From JBLNBN01 sp050260015 (GTDB lineage Bacteria; Bacteroidota; Ignavibacteria; Kapaibacteriales; UBA2268): DNA of 64,000 bases. Under the pieces are notes generated by a model. The model worked only from the letters and a program-made list of their open reading frames with translations. It did not search any database and was not told the DNA's origin. The position numbers were made by a program, and so were the translations under genes. Shown here piece after piece: positions 52,934-60,984 of the stretch. The stretch spans positions 186,001 to 250,000 of the forward strand of contig JBLNBN010000039.1 in NCBI GenBank assembly GCA_050260015.1. The letters are read 5' to 3'. Each line of letters opens with the position of its first letter. The stretch's first letter is position 1.

Positions 52934-55597
52934 ATGAGCGAACCTAGTCTTTTCCTGTGGGCCGAATCCTCGAAGTCGGGCGCTTCGTATCACCCCTTAT
53001 GGGCGCATACGATGGACGTTTTCCACGTATTTTCCTTTATTAATAAAAATAAAGGCGGAAAATATGATCGAGACCTCGCATTCCTGGCGTCCATGCACGA
53101 CTTAGGGAAGGCTACGCCCTGTTTTCAGGAAAAGAATGCGCTCCTATTTAATAAATTAATAAGAACGGGCACGCGCGAAGCCGGGGGGAATAATCGCGCG
53201 CAGGCGCCCCCCATAGAATTAATCGGGGTAGCCGCGCTATTTGAAATATTTGAAGAAATAAAAAGTCCGTCGCAAAAGCGCAAACTGAGGGAGCTTGCGC
53301 TCTATGTTGGTATGCATCGAGGCTTTCCCTATAAAAAATCCGAAGCCAACGATCTCTTGAAGTCCGGAGCCGATTTATTGGGAGGTCCCCCCTGGAAAGC
53401 TATAAGGAAATCTCTTTACAATAGACTTGAGGAACTGCTAAACGTCTACCCCGACGAGGCAAATATCCGGATCGATTCTTGGGAGATGACGCCGTTTGCC
53501 GGCATGGTCGCGTTCTCCGATTGGATCGCTTCCGACCGGGCGCATTTTCCCTTTGTCGACGGCGACATTACGCCCGAGGAATACTTGCCGCTGAGCCGAT
53601 TGCGGGCCGAAAAGGCTGTCTCGAACAAGGGATTCTCCCCGACGCCGGTAATTATGGAAAGCAGCTATAAAAATATATTCGACGCCGATCCGGGCGCGCT
53701 CCAGGCTGAAGTTGAAGAAATGCCGGTAGAAGACGAGCCCACGCTAACGATTATCGAGTCGCCGTCGGGCGAGGGAAGGTTGGACGCCGCGCTTTTCCTG
53801 GCCGCCAGGATCCGGCGCAAAAAGCGTGCGGGAATATTCCTGGCCGCCCCGGTCGGCCCGTTCCGCGAAGCTCTTTTCGAAAGATTTACTAAATTTATTA
53901 ACCGGGCAGCAGACCCTGGTCAACCCTCGTTAAATGACATTGCAATAATTACCTGCTCGCGGATTGCGGAACTTGTCGATACGTTCAAATCGTTCGAACC
54001 GGGGCCGGACGAGGAAGAAATTGGCTCGGAAGAAAGCGGTATAAATTGGTTTATGCTGAAGAATAGATCCCTCGTAGCGCCGTTTGGCATGGGTTCGTTC
54101 GAACAGATCTATCTCTCGGCTTTTAATGCAAGATACTATTTCCTTAGACTTTTCGGCTTAGCGGGGAAGACCGTAATCTTCGACTGCGTCGCGGCGTACG
54201 ACGCATATATTCGCCCTCTTTTGTTGCGAACACTGGAATGGTTGCGCGCGGCGGGGGCCGACGTAATCGCGCTTTCCGACGTTCTGCCCGAAGCCTTCGT
54301 TAAAGACATGGCCAAGGCATGGGGAGTTCCCAATTTCGAGCCGGCAGCCGGCTATCCAAAATTAATCTCGGCGCAAGGCGAAAAGGCTGTTCAGAAGACC
54401 TTTCAGCCGAACGAAGAAAAGAACATTAAAATCATTCTCTATCCTGATAATTTTGGCGACGCCGTCCGAAGGGCGAGAGAATTAGCCGGGGAGGGAGCAA
54501 GCGTCGCAATAATACTCAATTCAGTGAAGAGAGCGCAGAAATTTTATAAATTACTGTCCTCGGACGGTGGAAGCGGCTCTGAAATACAGGTTGAACTTTA
54601 CCATACCGGCTTTGTGGAGCGCGACCGGGAAGAACTGGAAAAGAGATTGATAACCGGCTACGGAAAGGACGCCGAACTGGGACGCGGGAGAATATTGGTG
54701 TCGGATCCATCGCTGGAGCTTGCCCTGGAACTGGATTTTGATTGCGTCTTTACCGACGTCGCCCCGATCGATCTCTTAATACGGCGTTCAGGCAATTTAC
54801 ATCGCTTCGCCCGGGTACGCGACGCCGAATCGCAAGAACCCGTTCTGCGTATATTGGCCCCGGACGTCCGGGTCGAGGGGCTCGGCGCGCTTTACGAATA
54901 CTCCCCCGATTACTCTCAACTATTTATATATCGAACAATTGCGGCGCTCGAGGCGAAACGCGAGTGGAATTTCCCAAAGGATTACCGACCGCTCGTCGAA
55001 GCGGTCTACGCCCCGGTACCCCCGCTTGCGAGCGAAGAGCTTGGAAACTTCCCTTGCCATGAGGACCGTAGCGCGATCAAAAAGGCTTTAAGAGATTTGG
55101 ACTTTGAGCGCACCAAAGCGCGCACGAAGGCAAACTCCTCGCTCCTGCCGCCGCCCAGCGACATCTGGGAGTACTTTGACTTCGGAAGGTTCCTCCAAAA
55201 GGAAGAAAATGAGGCGCGCGAGGATATGGTCGAGTTAACGGCAAAAGGTCGGCGCGCGGAAAGCGTTCAACCGACGATATTGCTATATAAAAAGAGCGGA
55301 GAGTATTACCTTGACCCGTCGTTTACGGTAAAGGTCGCTCCAGGCATGGAGCTCGACGGCGACGGGTTATCCGGATTATTAAGAAATCGGATAGGGATAA
55401 GCGAGCATTTTCTAATTGAGCGCCTCGTTCGCGAAGCGCACGAATCGCCGTTCGGTCAGAATGAGCCGCCGGCCATGCTCCGGGATTATAAATATTTGAT
55501 CTTAGACGAAGATAGATTCTACGTTGGAAGGGATCACGTAGTAAAATACGACAAGGCGATGGGATTGGTAGTCGAAGAAATATTAAAATGTGTATGA
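52934..55597 (+). CDS. cas3: Cas3-like protein, HD nuclease with degenerate helicase motifs
   Basis: An 887-residue homologue of the type I-E nuclease-helicase Cas3. The HD nuclease part keeps H20/H25 (YHPLWAHTMDV), H55-D56 and K59 (LASMHDLGK), H128 (YVGMHRGFP) and D196 (VAFSDWIASD); the usual HH pair is HR at 128-129. The helicase part is recognisable by order and spacing but every motif is altered: ESPSGEGRLD (275-284) in place of a GxGKT loop, FDCVAAYDAY (416-425) in place of DEVHAYD, SDV (448-450) for SAT, SDPSLELALELDFD (590-603) for motif V, and IRRSGNLHRF (616-625) for QRxGRxHRH. ATP-driven unwinding is therefore unlikely. It is long, intact, and 51 bases upstream of cse2. No other cas gene or CRISPR array is in the window. 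Confidence 0.92.
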   Translation: MSEPSLFLWAESSKSGASYHPLWAHTMDVFHVFSFINKNKGGKYDRDLAFLASMHDLGKATPCFQEKNALLFNKLIRTGTREAGGNNRAQAPPIELIGVAALFEIFEEIKSPSQKRKLRELALYVGMHRGFPYKKSEANDLLKSGADLLGGPPWKAIRKSLYNRLEELLNVYPDEANIRIDSWEMTPFAGMVAFSDWIASDRAHFPFVDGDITPEEYLPLSRLRAEKAVSNKGFSPTPVIMESSYKNIFDADPGALQAEVEEMPVEDEPTLTIIESPSGEGRLDAALFLAARIRRKKRAGIFLAAPVGPFREALFERFTKFINRAADPGQPSLNDIAIITCSRIAELVDTFKSFEPGPDEEEIGSEESGINWFMLKNRSLVAPFGMGSFEQIYLSAFNARYYFLRLFGLAGKTVIFDCVAAYDAYIRPLLLRTLEWLRAAGADVIALSDVLPEAFVKDMAKAWGVPNFEPAAGYPKLISAQGEKAVQKTFQPNEEKNIKIILYPDNFGDAVRRARELAGEGASVAIILNSVKRAQKFYKLLSSDGGSGSEIQVELYHTGFVERDREELEKRLITGYGKDAELGRGRILVSDPSLELALELDFDCVFTDVAPIDLLIRRSGNLHRFARVRDAESQEPVLRILAPDVRVEGLGALYEYSPDYSQLFIYRTIAALEAKREWNFPKDYRPLVEAVYAPVPPLASEELGNFPCHEDRSAIKKALRDLDFERTKARTKANSSLLPPPSDIWEYFDFGRFLQKEENEAREDMVELTAKGRRAESVQPTILLYKKSGEYYLDPSFTVKVAPGMELDGDGLSGLLRNRIGISEHFLIERLVREAHESPFGQNEPPAMLRDYKYLILDEDRFYVGRDHVVKYDKAMGLVVEEILKCV

Positions 55598-55648
55598 TTA
55601 TAAAGTTGATAAAATAGAAGAGATTATAAAAACATAGGACAATTTTAC

Positions 55649-56164
55649 ATGTCTGACAGCGGTTCATTTATTAAAAACATAGTCAACCACTACGAATCGG
55701 AGAAACGGGAGGCAATTGCAAAGCTTAAGCAGGGCATGGCCGGGCAGGGAGCTTTAAATCTGTCTTCCCTGGAGGTAATTGGCAAGTACATGCCCAAGGA
55801 TCTTGACGAAGGCGAGGTTAAGATCTATCTTTTAGTCGCCTCGCTCTATTCGATACATCCAAACCACTCCGAGGTAAAGAGCTACGGGCGTTCGCTCAAA
55901 ATGCTGCGCGATTCGCTTTCGAGCGGTACCGATAGCTTGGACGAGCGCTTTACGCGTTTGCTTAATTCGGAATTGGAGGATCTCCAATTCCAATTCAGAC
56001 AATTTGGGACGATGCTGTCCGCGGCGGAAATCCCGGTCGATTACGCGCAGATGCTCTCCGACTTAATGGATTGGGCGCATCCCTCGCGCAGGACTCAGAT
56101 CAAGTGGGCCCGGGACTACTTTGCCGAGGTTATACAGGCGGAGTCGAGCGCTAGCCGTCAGTAG
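55649..56164 (+). CDS. cse2: Type I-E CRISPR-associated protein Cse2 (CasB)
   Basis: A 171-residue helical protein. In Cascade, Cse2 forms the belly dimer that holds the crRNA-target duplex and the displaced strand. The family pattern is clear: KIYLLVASLYSIHP, then YGRSLKMLRDSL, DERFTRLLNSELEDLQFQFR, VDYAQMLSDLMDW and IKWARDYFAEV, in the order and spacing of Thermus Cse2. Basic residues expected to face nucleic acid are present. The gene follows cas3 by 51 bases, with only AT-rich sequence between. In normal type I-E operons cse1 lies between cas3 and cse2 and cas7-cas5-cas6 follow; all are absent here. Confidence 0.9.
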   Translation: MSDSGSFIKNIVNHYESEKREAIAKLKQGMAGQGALNLSSLEVIGKYMPKDLDEGEVKIYLLVASLYSIHPNHSEVKSYGRSLKMLRDSLSSGTDSLDERFTRLLNSELEDLQFQFRQFGTMLSAAEIPVDYAQMLSDLMDWAHPSRRTQIKWARDYFAEVIQAESSASRQ

Positions 56165-56362
56165 GAGGGAAAAAATAAAAAGTCTGTAAAGGCCTTTTAT
56201 AGTATCCCAGATTTAAGCCGAGTAGCGGCAAACCCCTTCATTCTAAAAGCGCTTCGACGCTCCGAAGCCAGCAGTACGCCATTTAGGATCGCTTGCAAAT
56301 GCAATAAATGATTCGTGATAACAGTATTTAAATCATCTCTCAAATTATATAGGAAGCAGTTA

Positions 56363-57517
56363 ATGACAAATCGATCCGTTCGGCTTATGTCCGCTTTGTT
56401 CGCGGCGGCTTTATTCGCGTTGCATCCCGCAGACTTAGAGAGTCAAAGACCTGGAAAATTGCCCGTCGCGTTTAATAAACGCTTAGTCGGGACGATAAAC
56501 GGGAAGCTAGCTGTTACCGTAAATATTAACCGGTTGGATTCGGGGCTTGTTGGGAATTATTATTACGACGATAAGAAAATCCCAATTGAATTCGGGGAGG
56601 GTAGCGCTATTTCGCTCGACGGCGCGGTTCGGCTGGTCGAGGGGCATTACGATACGCAAACCTGGGAGTGGATCGCAACCGGGATATTCGAGGGAGAGTT
56701 TACAAGCGCGCACGAAATAAAGGGGAAATGGAGGAATCCCAAAACGGGGGCTCAATATGAATTCGAGCTTCGCGAGAGTTACCCGGAGGGCCTAACGGCT
56801 TTAGAGATGATAAGCGAAAGACAGAGCTGGGGCGATTGCGGCGGCCGGCCTTGCTTAGAGACTTCCTACGCTTATCCAGTTTTTAAGCTTATGGCCGGCG
56901 GCGAAGCCGAGAGCAGGCTAAACAAAGAAATGCGCGAAAAGGCTTTCCTCGGGCTTTCCGATATGTCCGGCTACGATCCCGAAAGAAGCTACTCGAACCT
57001 TGCTGAAATCACCCTGGACATAGCCCGGAGTTACAAAGAAGAAAAGGACAATTATCCCGGGGAAGAAGCCCCGACGTGGGCATCCCATTCTCGCGTAACG
57101 GTAGATTTTATAGTCGGCGACGTAGCTTCCGTAAACGCGTCTATTTACCAATTCTCCGGAGGCGCGCACGGTTCCGAAGGCTCGATTCTCCTCCCTATCG
57201 ATCTGAGGTCGGGCTCCGTCTTGCATTTAAATGATATCTTAAAACCCGGAGCCGAGCGTAAATTGAAAGCGGTGGGCGAGAAGCTCTTCCGCAAAGCGAA
57301 CGGAATCGGCGCAAAGGAAAAACTCAGCGATGCGGGATATTCCTTCGAGGAGGGAAAATTCTTCCTTCCGGAGAACTTCTATGTCCGCCCGGACGGCTTG
57401 AAATTTAAGTACCAGCAGTACGAGATAGCTCCCTATGCAATGGGCGCGCCGGAATTAGTTATTCCATATTCAGAAATTCGCGACCTGATTCGCATGGATA
57501 GCCCTATCGGTAAGTAG
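56363..57517 (+). CDS. Secreted DUF3298/RsiV-like protein
   Basis: A 384-residue product. The ATG at 56363 with AGGA at 56351-56354 is preferred over an upstream GTG because it directly starts a signal peptide (MTNRSVRLMSALFAAALFAL). The first ~120 mature residues form a beta domain (IDLDGAVRL-like strands around GHYDTQTWEWIATG). The C-terminal ~220 residues match the DUF4163/DUF3298 pair: SSYAYPVF-type start, QFSGGAHGSEGSILL, LRSGSVLHLNDILKPG and KYQQYEIAPYAMG at the end. This architecture occurs in RsiV anti-sigma factors and PdaC deacetylases, which may bind muramyl ligands; no membrane helix or catalytic site is seen here. Confidence 0.8.
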   Translation: MTNRSVRLMSALFAAALFALHPADLESQRPGKLPVAFNKRLVGTINGKLAVTVNINRLDSGLVGNYYYDDKKIPIEFGEGSAISLDGAVRLVEGHYDTQTWEWIATGIFEGEFTSAHEIKGKWRNPKTGAQYEFELRESYPEGLTALEMISERQSWGDCGGRPCLETSYAYPVFKLMAGGEAESRLNKEMREKAFLGLSDMSGYDPERSYSNLAEITLDIARSYKEEKDNYPGEEAPTWASHSRVTVDFIVGDVASVNASIYQFSGGAHGSEGSILLPIDLRSGSVLHLNDILKPGAERKLKAVGEKLFRKANGIGAKEKLSDAGYSFEEGKFFLPENFYVRPDGLKFKYQQYEIAPYAMGAPELVIPYSEIRDLIRMDSPIGK

Positions 57518-57607
57518 CGGTGCAGCCCTCAATAACGGGGATGCGCCGGCACGAGGAAGCGGCGGAGGGGGAAAGAAATATTAATTAATTATAAGCGAAG
57601 CTTTTCG

Positions 57608-57615
57608 TATCTTTG
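57608..57615 (+). promoter_or_regulatory. Bacteroidota-type -7 element of dinB-like gene
   Basis: TATCTTTG matches TAnnTTTG exactly, 35 bases before the ATG of the DinB-family gene. Confidence 0.4.
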
Positions 57616-57649
57616 CGATGTTTGTAATTTTGTAATTTTCGAGGAAACT

Positions 57650-58147
57650 ATGTACGAAAGTATTGCCGAATTTACTGGGGATTGGAAGAAGGAGAGCCAA
57701 TCCACAATTAAATTGCTTAAAAACCTGACCGACGCGTCGCTCTCCCAAAAGGTTTACGCCGAGGGAAGAACGCTCGGCTTCATCGCGTGGCATTTAGTCT
57801 CTTCAATCGCGGAAATGGGATCCAAAGTTGGATTTAACTTCGGAGAAATTGACGAAAAGACGCCTATGCCCCAAAATGCCAGCGACATCGCCTCAACTTA
57901 CGAAAAGCTCGCTACGTCCTTAGCGGAGCAGGTCGGCGCATGGGGCGACGAACGGCTCGCTGAGGAAGACGATATGTACGGCGAAAAATGGTCGAAGAAC
58001 ATGACGTTGCATGTGTTAATTCGCCACGAGATCCACCACCGCGCGCAAATGACAGTTCTCATGCGCCAGGCCGGGCTCCCGGTTCCCGGCGTTTACGGCC
58101 CCTCGAAGGAAGAATGGGCCGCTTACGGCATGCCGCCGATGGAGTAA
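57650..58147 (+). CDS. DinB/YfiT-family metal-binding protein
   Basis: A 165-residue four-helix-bundle protein of the DinB (DNA-damage-inducible in Bacillus) family, unrelated to DNA polymerase IV. The three metal-binding histidines are present: H48 (FIAWHLVSS) and the pair within RHEIHHRAQM (H126 and H130). Family members include thiol S-transferases such as bacillithiol transferases. The C-terminus GVYGPSKEEW is typical of the group. A hairpin terminator follows at once. Confidence 0.92.
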   Translation: MYESIAEFTGDWKKESQSTIKLLKNLTDASLSQKVYAEGRTLGFIAWHLVSSIAEMGSKVGFNFGEIDEKTPMPQNASDIASTYEKLATSLAEQVGAWGDERLAEEDDMYGEKWSKNMTLHVLIRHEIHHRAQMTVLMRQAGLPVPGVYGPSKEEWAAYGMPPME

Positions 58148-58177
58148 TTGAACGGCTAAGTTTTAATTTATTGAAGT

Positions 58178-58209
58178 GAGGGTGGACTATGATCCGCCCT
58201 CGTTTATTT
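58178..58209 (+). terminator. Terminator after the DinB-family gene
   Basis: GAGGGTGGA (58178-58186) pairs with TCCGCCCTC (58193-58201) with one G-T pair, followed by T-rich sequence. Confidence 0.7.
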
Positions 58210-58316
58210 TTATCTGTTATTCTTTCGGCGTTTAATTAAACTAAACAACGCGCCATTTAGACATGCGTTGCACTTAAACATCGTATTTCTCTACGAATTA
58301 ATTTCCTAAGGAAAAT

Positions 58317-60056
58317 ATGCTGAATAAATCGACGATCACGGAAAAGTTAGTCGCTTATTTCCTGTTTCTGAATATAACGGGCGCTCTAGTTGTCGGTTTG
58401 CTCTCCTATATTAATTCCAAAGACGCGATTAATCGTAGGACTTTTGAACAGCTTAACTCCGTTAAATACTCTAAGAAAAAGCAGATAGAGAATTTTTTCC
58501 GCGACCGCCTGAACGAGGTTTCGTATTTTTCTCGTACCGGAGATTTGGAGATTAATAGGCTCGAGGCGAATCCGGAAAGCGTAAAAAGATTCTTCGCTTA
58601 TTTTAAATATTATAAATCGCTGGCCATTTGCTCCAAGAACGGAGACTATTTCGAAATTTTTTCAAATCAGCCCGATAGCGCTATTAAAAGAACTGATTGC
58701 TTGCCGAAGCCCTTCCGGAAGCGTTTAATTGTGGAAAGCGACTCTATCCATATATTCGAGGATATAGACGTTAAATCCGGAAGACCTTATAGGCTGTATC
58801 TTGCCGCAAAGATCGGAAAGTCGAACGAGGAAGCTTTTTTTGTTATAGATACGCAAATATTAAATTCGATTATGCTCGAGACCAATCCAAAGGAGGGGCT
58901 GGGGAAAACTGGAGAGTCCTATATAATTGGCTCTGATTACTATATGAGAACGCGTTCTCGCTTTTTTGGAGATTCTATCCGATACACGAAAGTTCAAACT
59001 AACGGCGCTTACCGGGCGATAAATGGCGGCGAGGGCGTTCTCTTCTACAAGGACTATCGAAATAAGGACGTGCTTGGCTCCTTCGGACCTCTTAACATTC
59101 CTGGTTTAAAATGGTATATATTCGCCGAGATCGATCTGGAGGAAACGAATCAGCCTATCGTAGCAAATAGGACGAGGATTTTAATCCTAACGCTCATAAT
59201 TGCGGCGATCGTTTTTGCGCTTACATATATTATATCGCGTAGAATGACGATCCCGATATTGAAGCTAACGGAAGCGACTAAAAGAATAGCGAACGGGGCT
59301 TACGGGGAAAAGCTAAAGTTGGAGTCGAGCGACGAAATCGGCGAACTAACCGCGACGTTCAATGATCTATCGAGCGCGCTCAAAGAGCAGAGGAATCAGA
59401 TAGAACGCGAGCGGCTGAAACGCTCTCAATCCGCTATCGAAGCGATGGAAAAGGAGCGGCAGCGGCTTTCGCGGGAACTGCACGACGGACTCGGGCAAAC
59501 GCTTATATCGCAAAAATTGGCCCTGGAGAGTATAAATCCGAACAACGTTCGGCGCAGCGCCGAAGCCCTGGAGGCCGTGAAGAAATCGCTCGACACTACG
59601 ATTGACGAAGTTAGGCATATAAGCGCGGACCTTATGCCGGCCGTTCTATTCGAGTTCGGGCTCGTCAACGCGATACGTAAACTTTGCAAGGACTTAAACG
59701 AATTTGGCAAAATGGAAATAGCGTTCTCTTCCGATTTTCACGTCGATCTGCCAAACGACGACACTAAAGTTTATTTATTCCGCATCACCCAGGAAGCGCT
59801 AAAGAATTCCATTAAACATTCCAAAGCGACGAATTGTTGGGTAGAGCTGAAGGCTAATCAACGCGAGATCATCCTGAAAATAAAAGACAACGGCGTTGGG
59901 TTCGATAAGGATCAAATTCAGGAGGGGAACGGATTGATAAATATCCGAGAAAGGGTTAATTTGCTGAACGGTCAATTTAAAGTTCAATCGAAAATTTATG
60001 AAGGCGCGGAGTTAACGGTAATCGTGCCGATAGGCGGTAGTTATGGTAAAGATTAA
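58317..60056 (+). CDS. Membrane sensor histidine kinase, NarX/DegS type
   Basis: A 579-residue kinase. Membrane helices at ~11-30 and ~288-308 flank an extracytoplasmic sensor of ~255 residues that looks like a Cache/PAS-type domain (YYKSLAICSKNGDYFEIF, GKTGESYIIGSDYYM). HAMP is at ~308-360, then a coiled region, HisKA_3 with H389 in RELHDGLGQTL, and a short HATPase with EALKNSIKHSKA and NGLINIRERV. AAGGA precedes the ATG. It overlaps the response-regulator gene by 14 bases, so the two are a translationally coupled two-component system. Confidence 0.93.
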   Translation: MLNKSTITEKLVAYFLFLNITGALVVGLLSYINSKDAINRRTFEQLNSVKYSKKKQIENFFRDRLNEVSYFSRTGDLEINRLEANPESVKRFFAYFKYYKSLAICSKNGDYFEIFSNQPDSAIKRTDCLPKPFRKRLIVESDSIHIFEDIDVKSGRPYRLYLAAKIGKSNEEAFFVIDTQILNSIMLETNPKEGLGKTGESYIIGSDYYMRTRSRFFGDSIRYTKVQTNGAYRAINGGEGVLFYKDYRNKDVLGSFGPLNIPGLKWYIFAEIDLEETNQPIVANRTRILILTLIIAAIVFALTYIISRRMTIPILKLTEATKRIANGAYGEKLKLESSDEIGELTATFNDLSSALKEQRNQIERERLKRSQSAIEAMEKERQRLSRELHDGLGQTLISQKLALESINPNNVRRSAEALEAVKKSLDTTIDEVRHISADLMPAVLFEFGLVNAIRKLCKDLNEFGKMEIAFSSDFHVDLPNDDTKVYLFRITQEALKNSIKHSKATNCWVELKANQREIILKIKDNGVGFDKDQIQEGNGLINIRERVNLLNGQFKVQSKIYEGAELTVIVPIGGSYGKD

Positions 60057-60702
60057 GGTAATATTGGTCGACGACCACAGCATTGTGCGGGACGGTATCC
60101 GGTCGATACTCCTTTCGGAGGATGGGATCGACGTAATCGGCGAAGTCGCTTCATTTGCCGGGCTTAAGGAAGTGTTGGATCGTACCTCGCCCGACATAGT
60201 AGTAATGGACATCTCCTTGCCGGACATGTCGGGCATCGAAATAGTAAAAATCCTAACGCGCGACTACCCGGGGACGCGCGCAATGATGCTCACGATGCAT
60301 ACCGACGAGGACTTTATCTTCAACAGCGTAAAAGCGGGAGCCAAGGGCTACCTTCCCAAAAACACGACCAAGAAAGAACTGATTCGCGCAATCCGGCAAA
60401 TCTACGCCGGCGAGGAGTATTTCAGCGACGAGATAAAGAATATTATAATGAAGAGCTACGTCAAGCAGGCCGTCGGCGACGACGGGCCTGAGCGCTATTC
60501 GAAGTTGCTGACGCGCCGCGAGGAAGAAATACTAAAGCTATGCGCGAAGGGGATGGGCAATAAGGACATAGCCGACAAGCTCTTTATAAGCGCGCGCACC
60601 GTCGAATCGCATAAGAATCATATAATGAATAAACTCGAGCTTAAATCCAACGTCGACCTTGTCAAATTCGCGATAAAGAATAAATTGATAGAGCTGGATT
60701 AA
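60043..60702 (+). CDS. NarL/FixJ-family response regulator
   Basis: A 219-residue DNA-binding response regulator and the obvious partner of the overlapping kinase. The receiver domain (1-120) has the acidic pair D10-D11, phospho-acceptor D56 in VVMDISLPDMSG, and K in the GYLPK segment. The LuxR-type helix-turn-helix (~150-215) reads LLTRREEEILKLCAKGMG and ISARTVESHKNHIMNKL. It lies directly upstream of the ammonium transporter gene and its palindrome-rich leader, so amt is a candidate target. Confidence 0.95.
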   Translation: MVKIKVILVDDHSIVRDGIRSILLSEDGIDVIGEVASFAGLKEVLDRTSPDIVVMDISLPDMSGIEIVKILTRDYPGTRAMMLTMHTDEDFIFNSVKAGAKGYLPKNTTKKELIRAIRQIYAGEEYFSDEIKNIIMKSYVKQAVGDDGPERYSKLLTRREEEILKLCAKGMGNKDIADKLFISARTVESHKNHIMNKLELKSNVDLVKFAIKNKLIELD

Positions 60703-60773
60703 TGGTTAATGGTTTAAATCAATTATACCAGGTTAACCCCGGTTCAGACAATGTCCTTTAGCTGCTCCTAAAT

Positions 60774-60940
60774 AACTCCGCGTTCCCCTTATAAAAATTA
60801 CGGGATTATCCCGATGAATTTACGTTATCCCACAATTGATTAAAATGCGAAAATTTTCAAATTTTGCCTGGAAGAAATAACCGGCATAACGCGGAGTTTA
60901 TAAGCGAATTCGTGAAATTGCGCGAACATACGGCTTATAA
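60774..60940. promoter_or_regulatory. Inverted-repeat cluster upstream of amt
   Basis: Three nested or adjacent symmetries lie within 167 bases. AACTCCGCGTT (60774-60784) and AACGCGGAGTT (60888-60898) are perfect 11-bp inverted copies. CGGGATTATCCCG (60801-60813) is a perfect palindrome. TTATAAGC (60898-60905) and GCTTATAA (60933-60940) are 8-bp inverted copies around CGAATTCG. They look like operator sites. Confidence 0.55.
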
Positions 60941-60984
60941 AAAAACACGCCTCGCCGTCACAAAAATTAATTTCAGGAGAAAAT

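Noticed and set aside
56165..57517. Search for a CRISPR array or further cas genes next to cse2
   Set aside because: No regularly spaced direct repeats and no Cas7, Cas5, Cas6, Cas1 or Cas2 motifs are present; the downstream gene is a DUF3298 protein.
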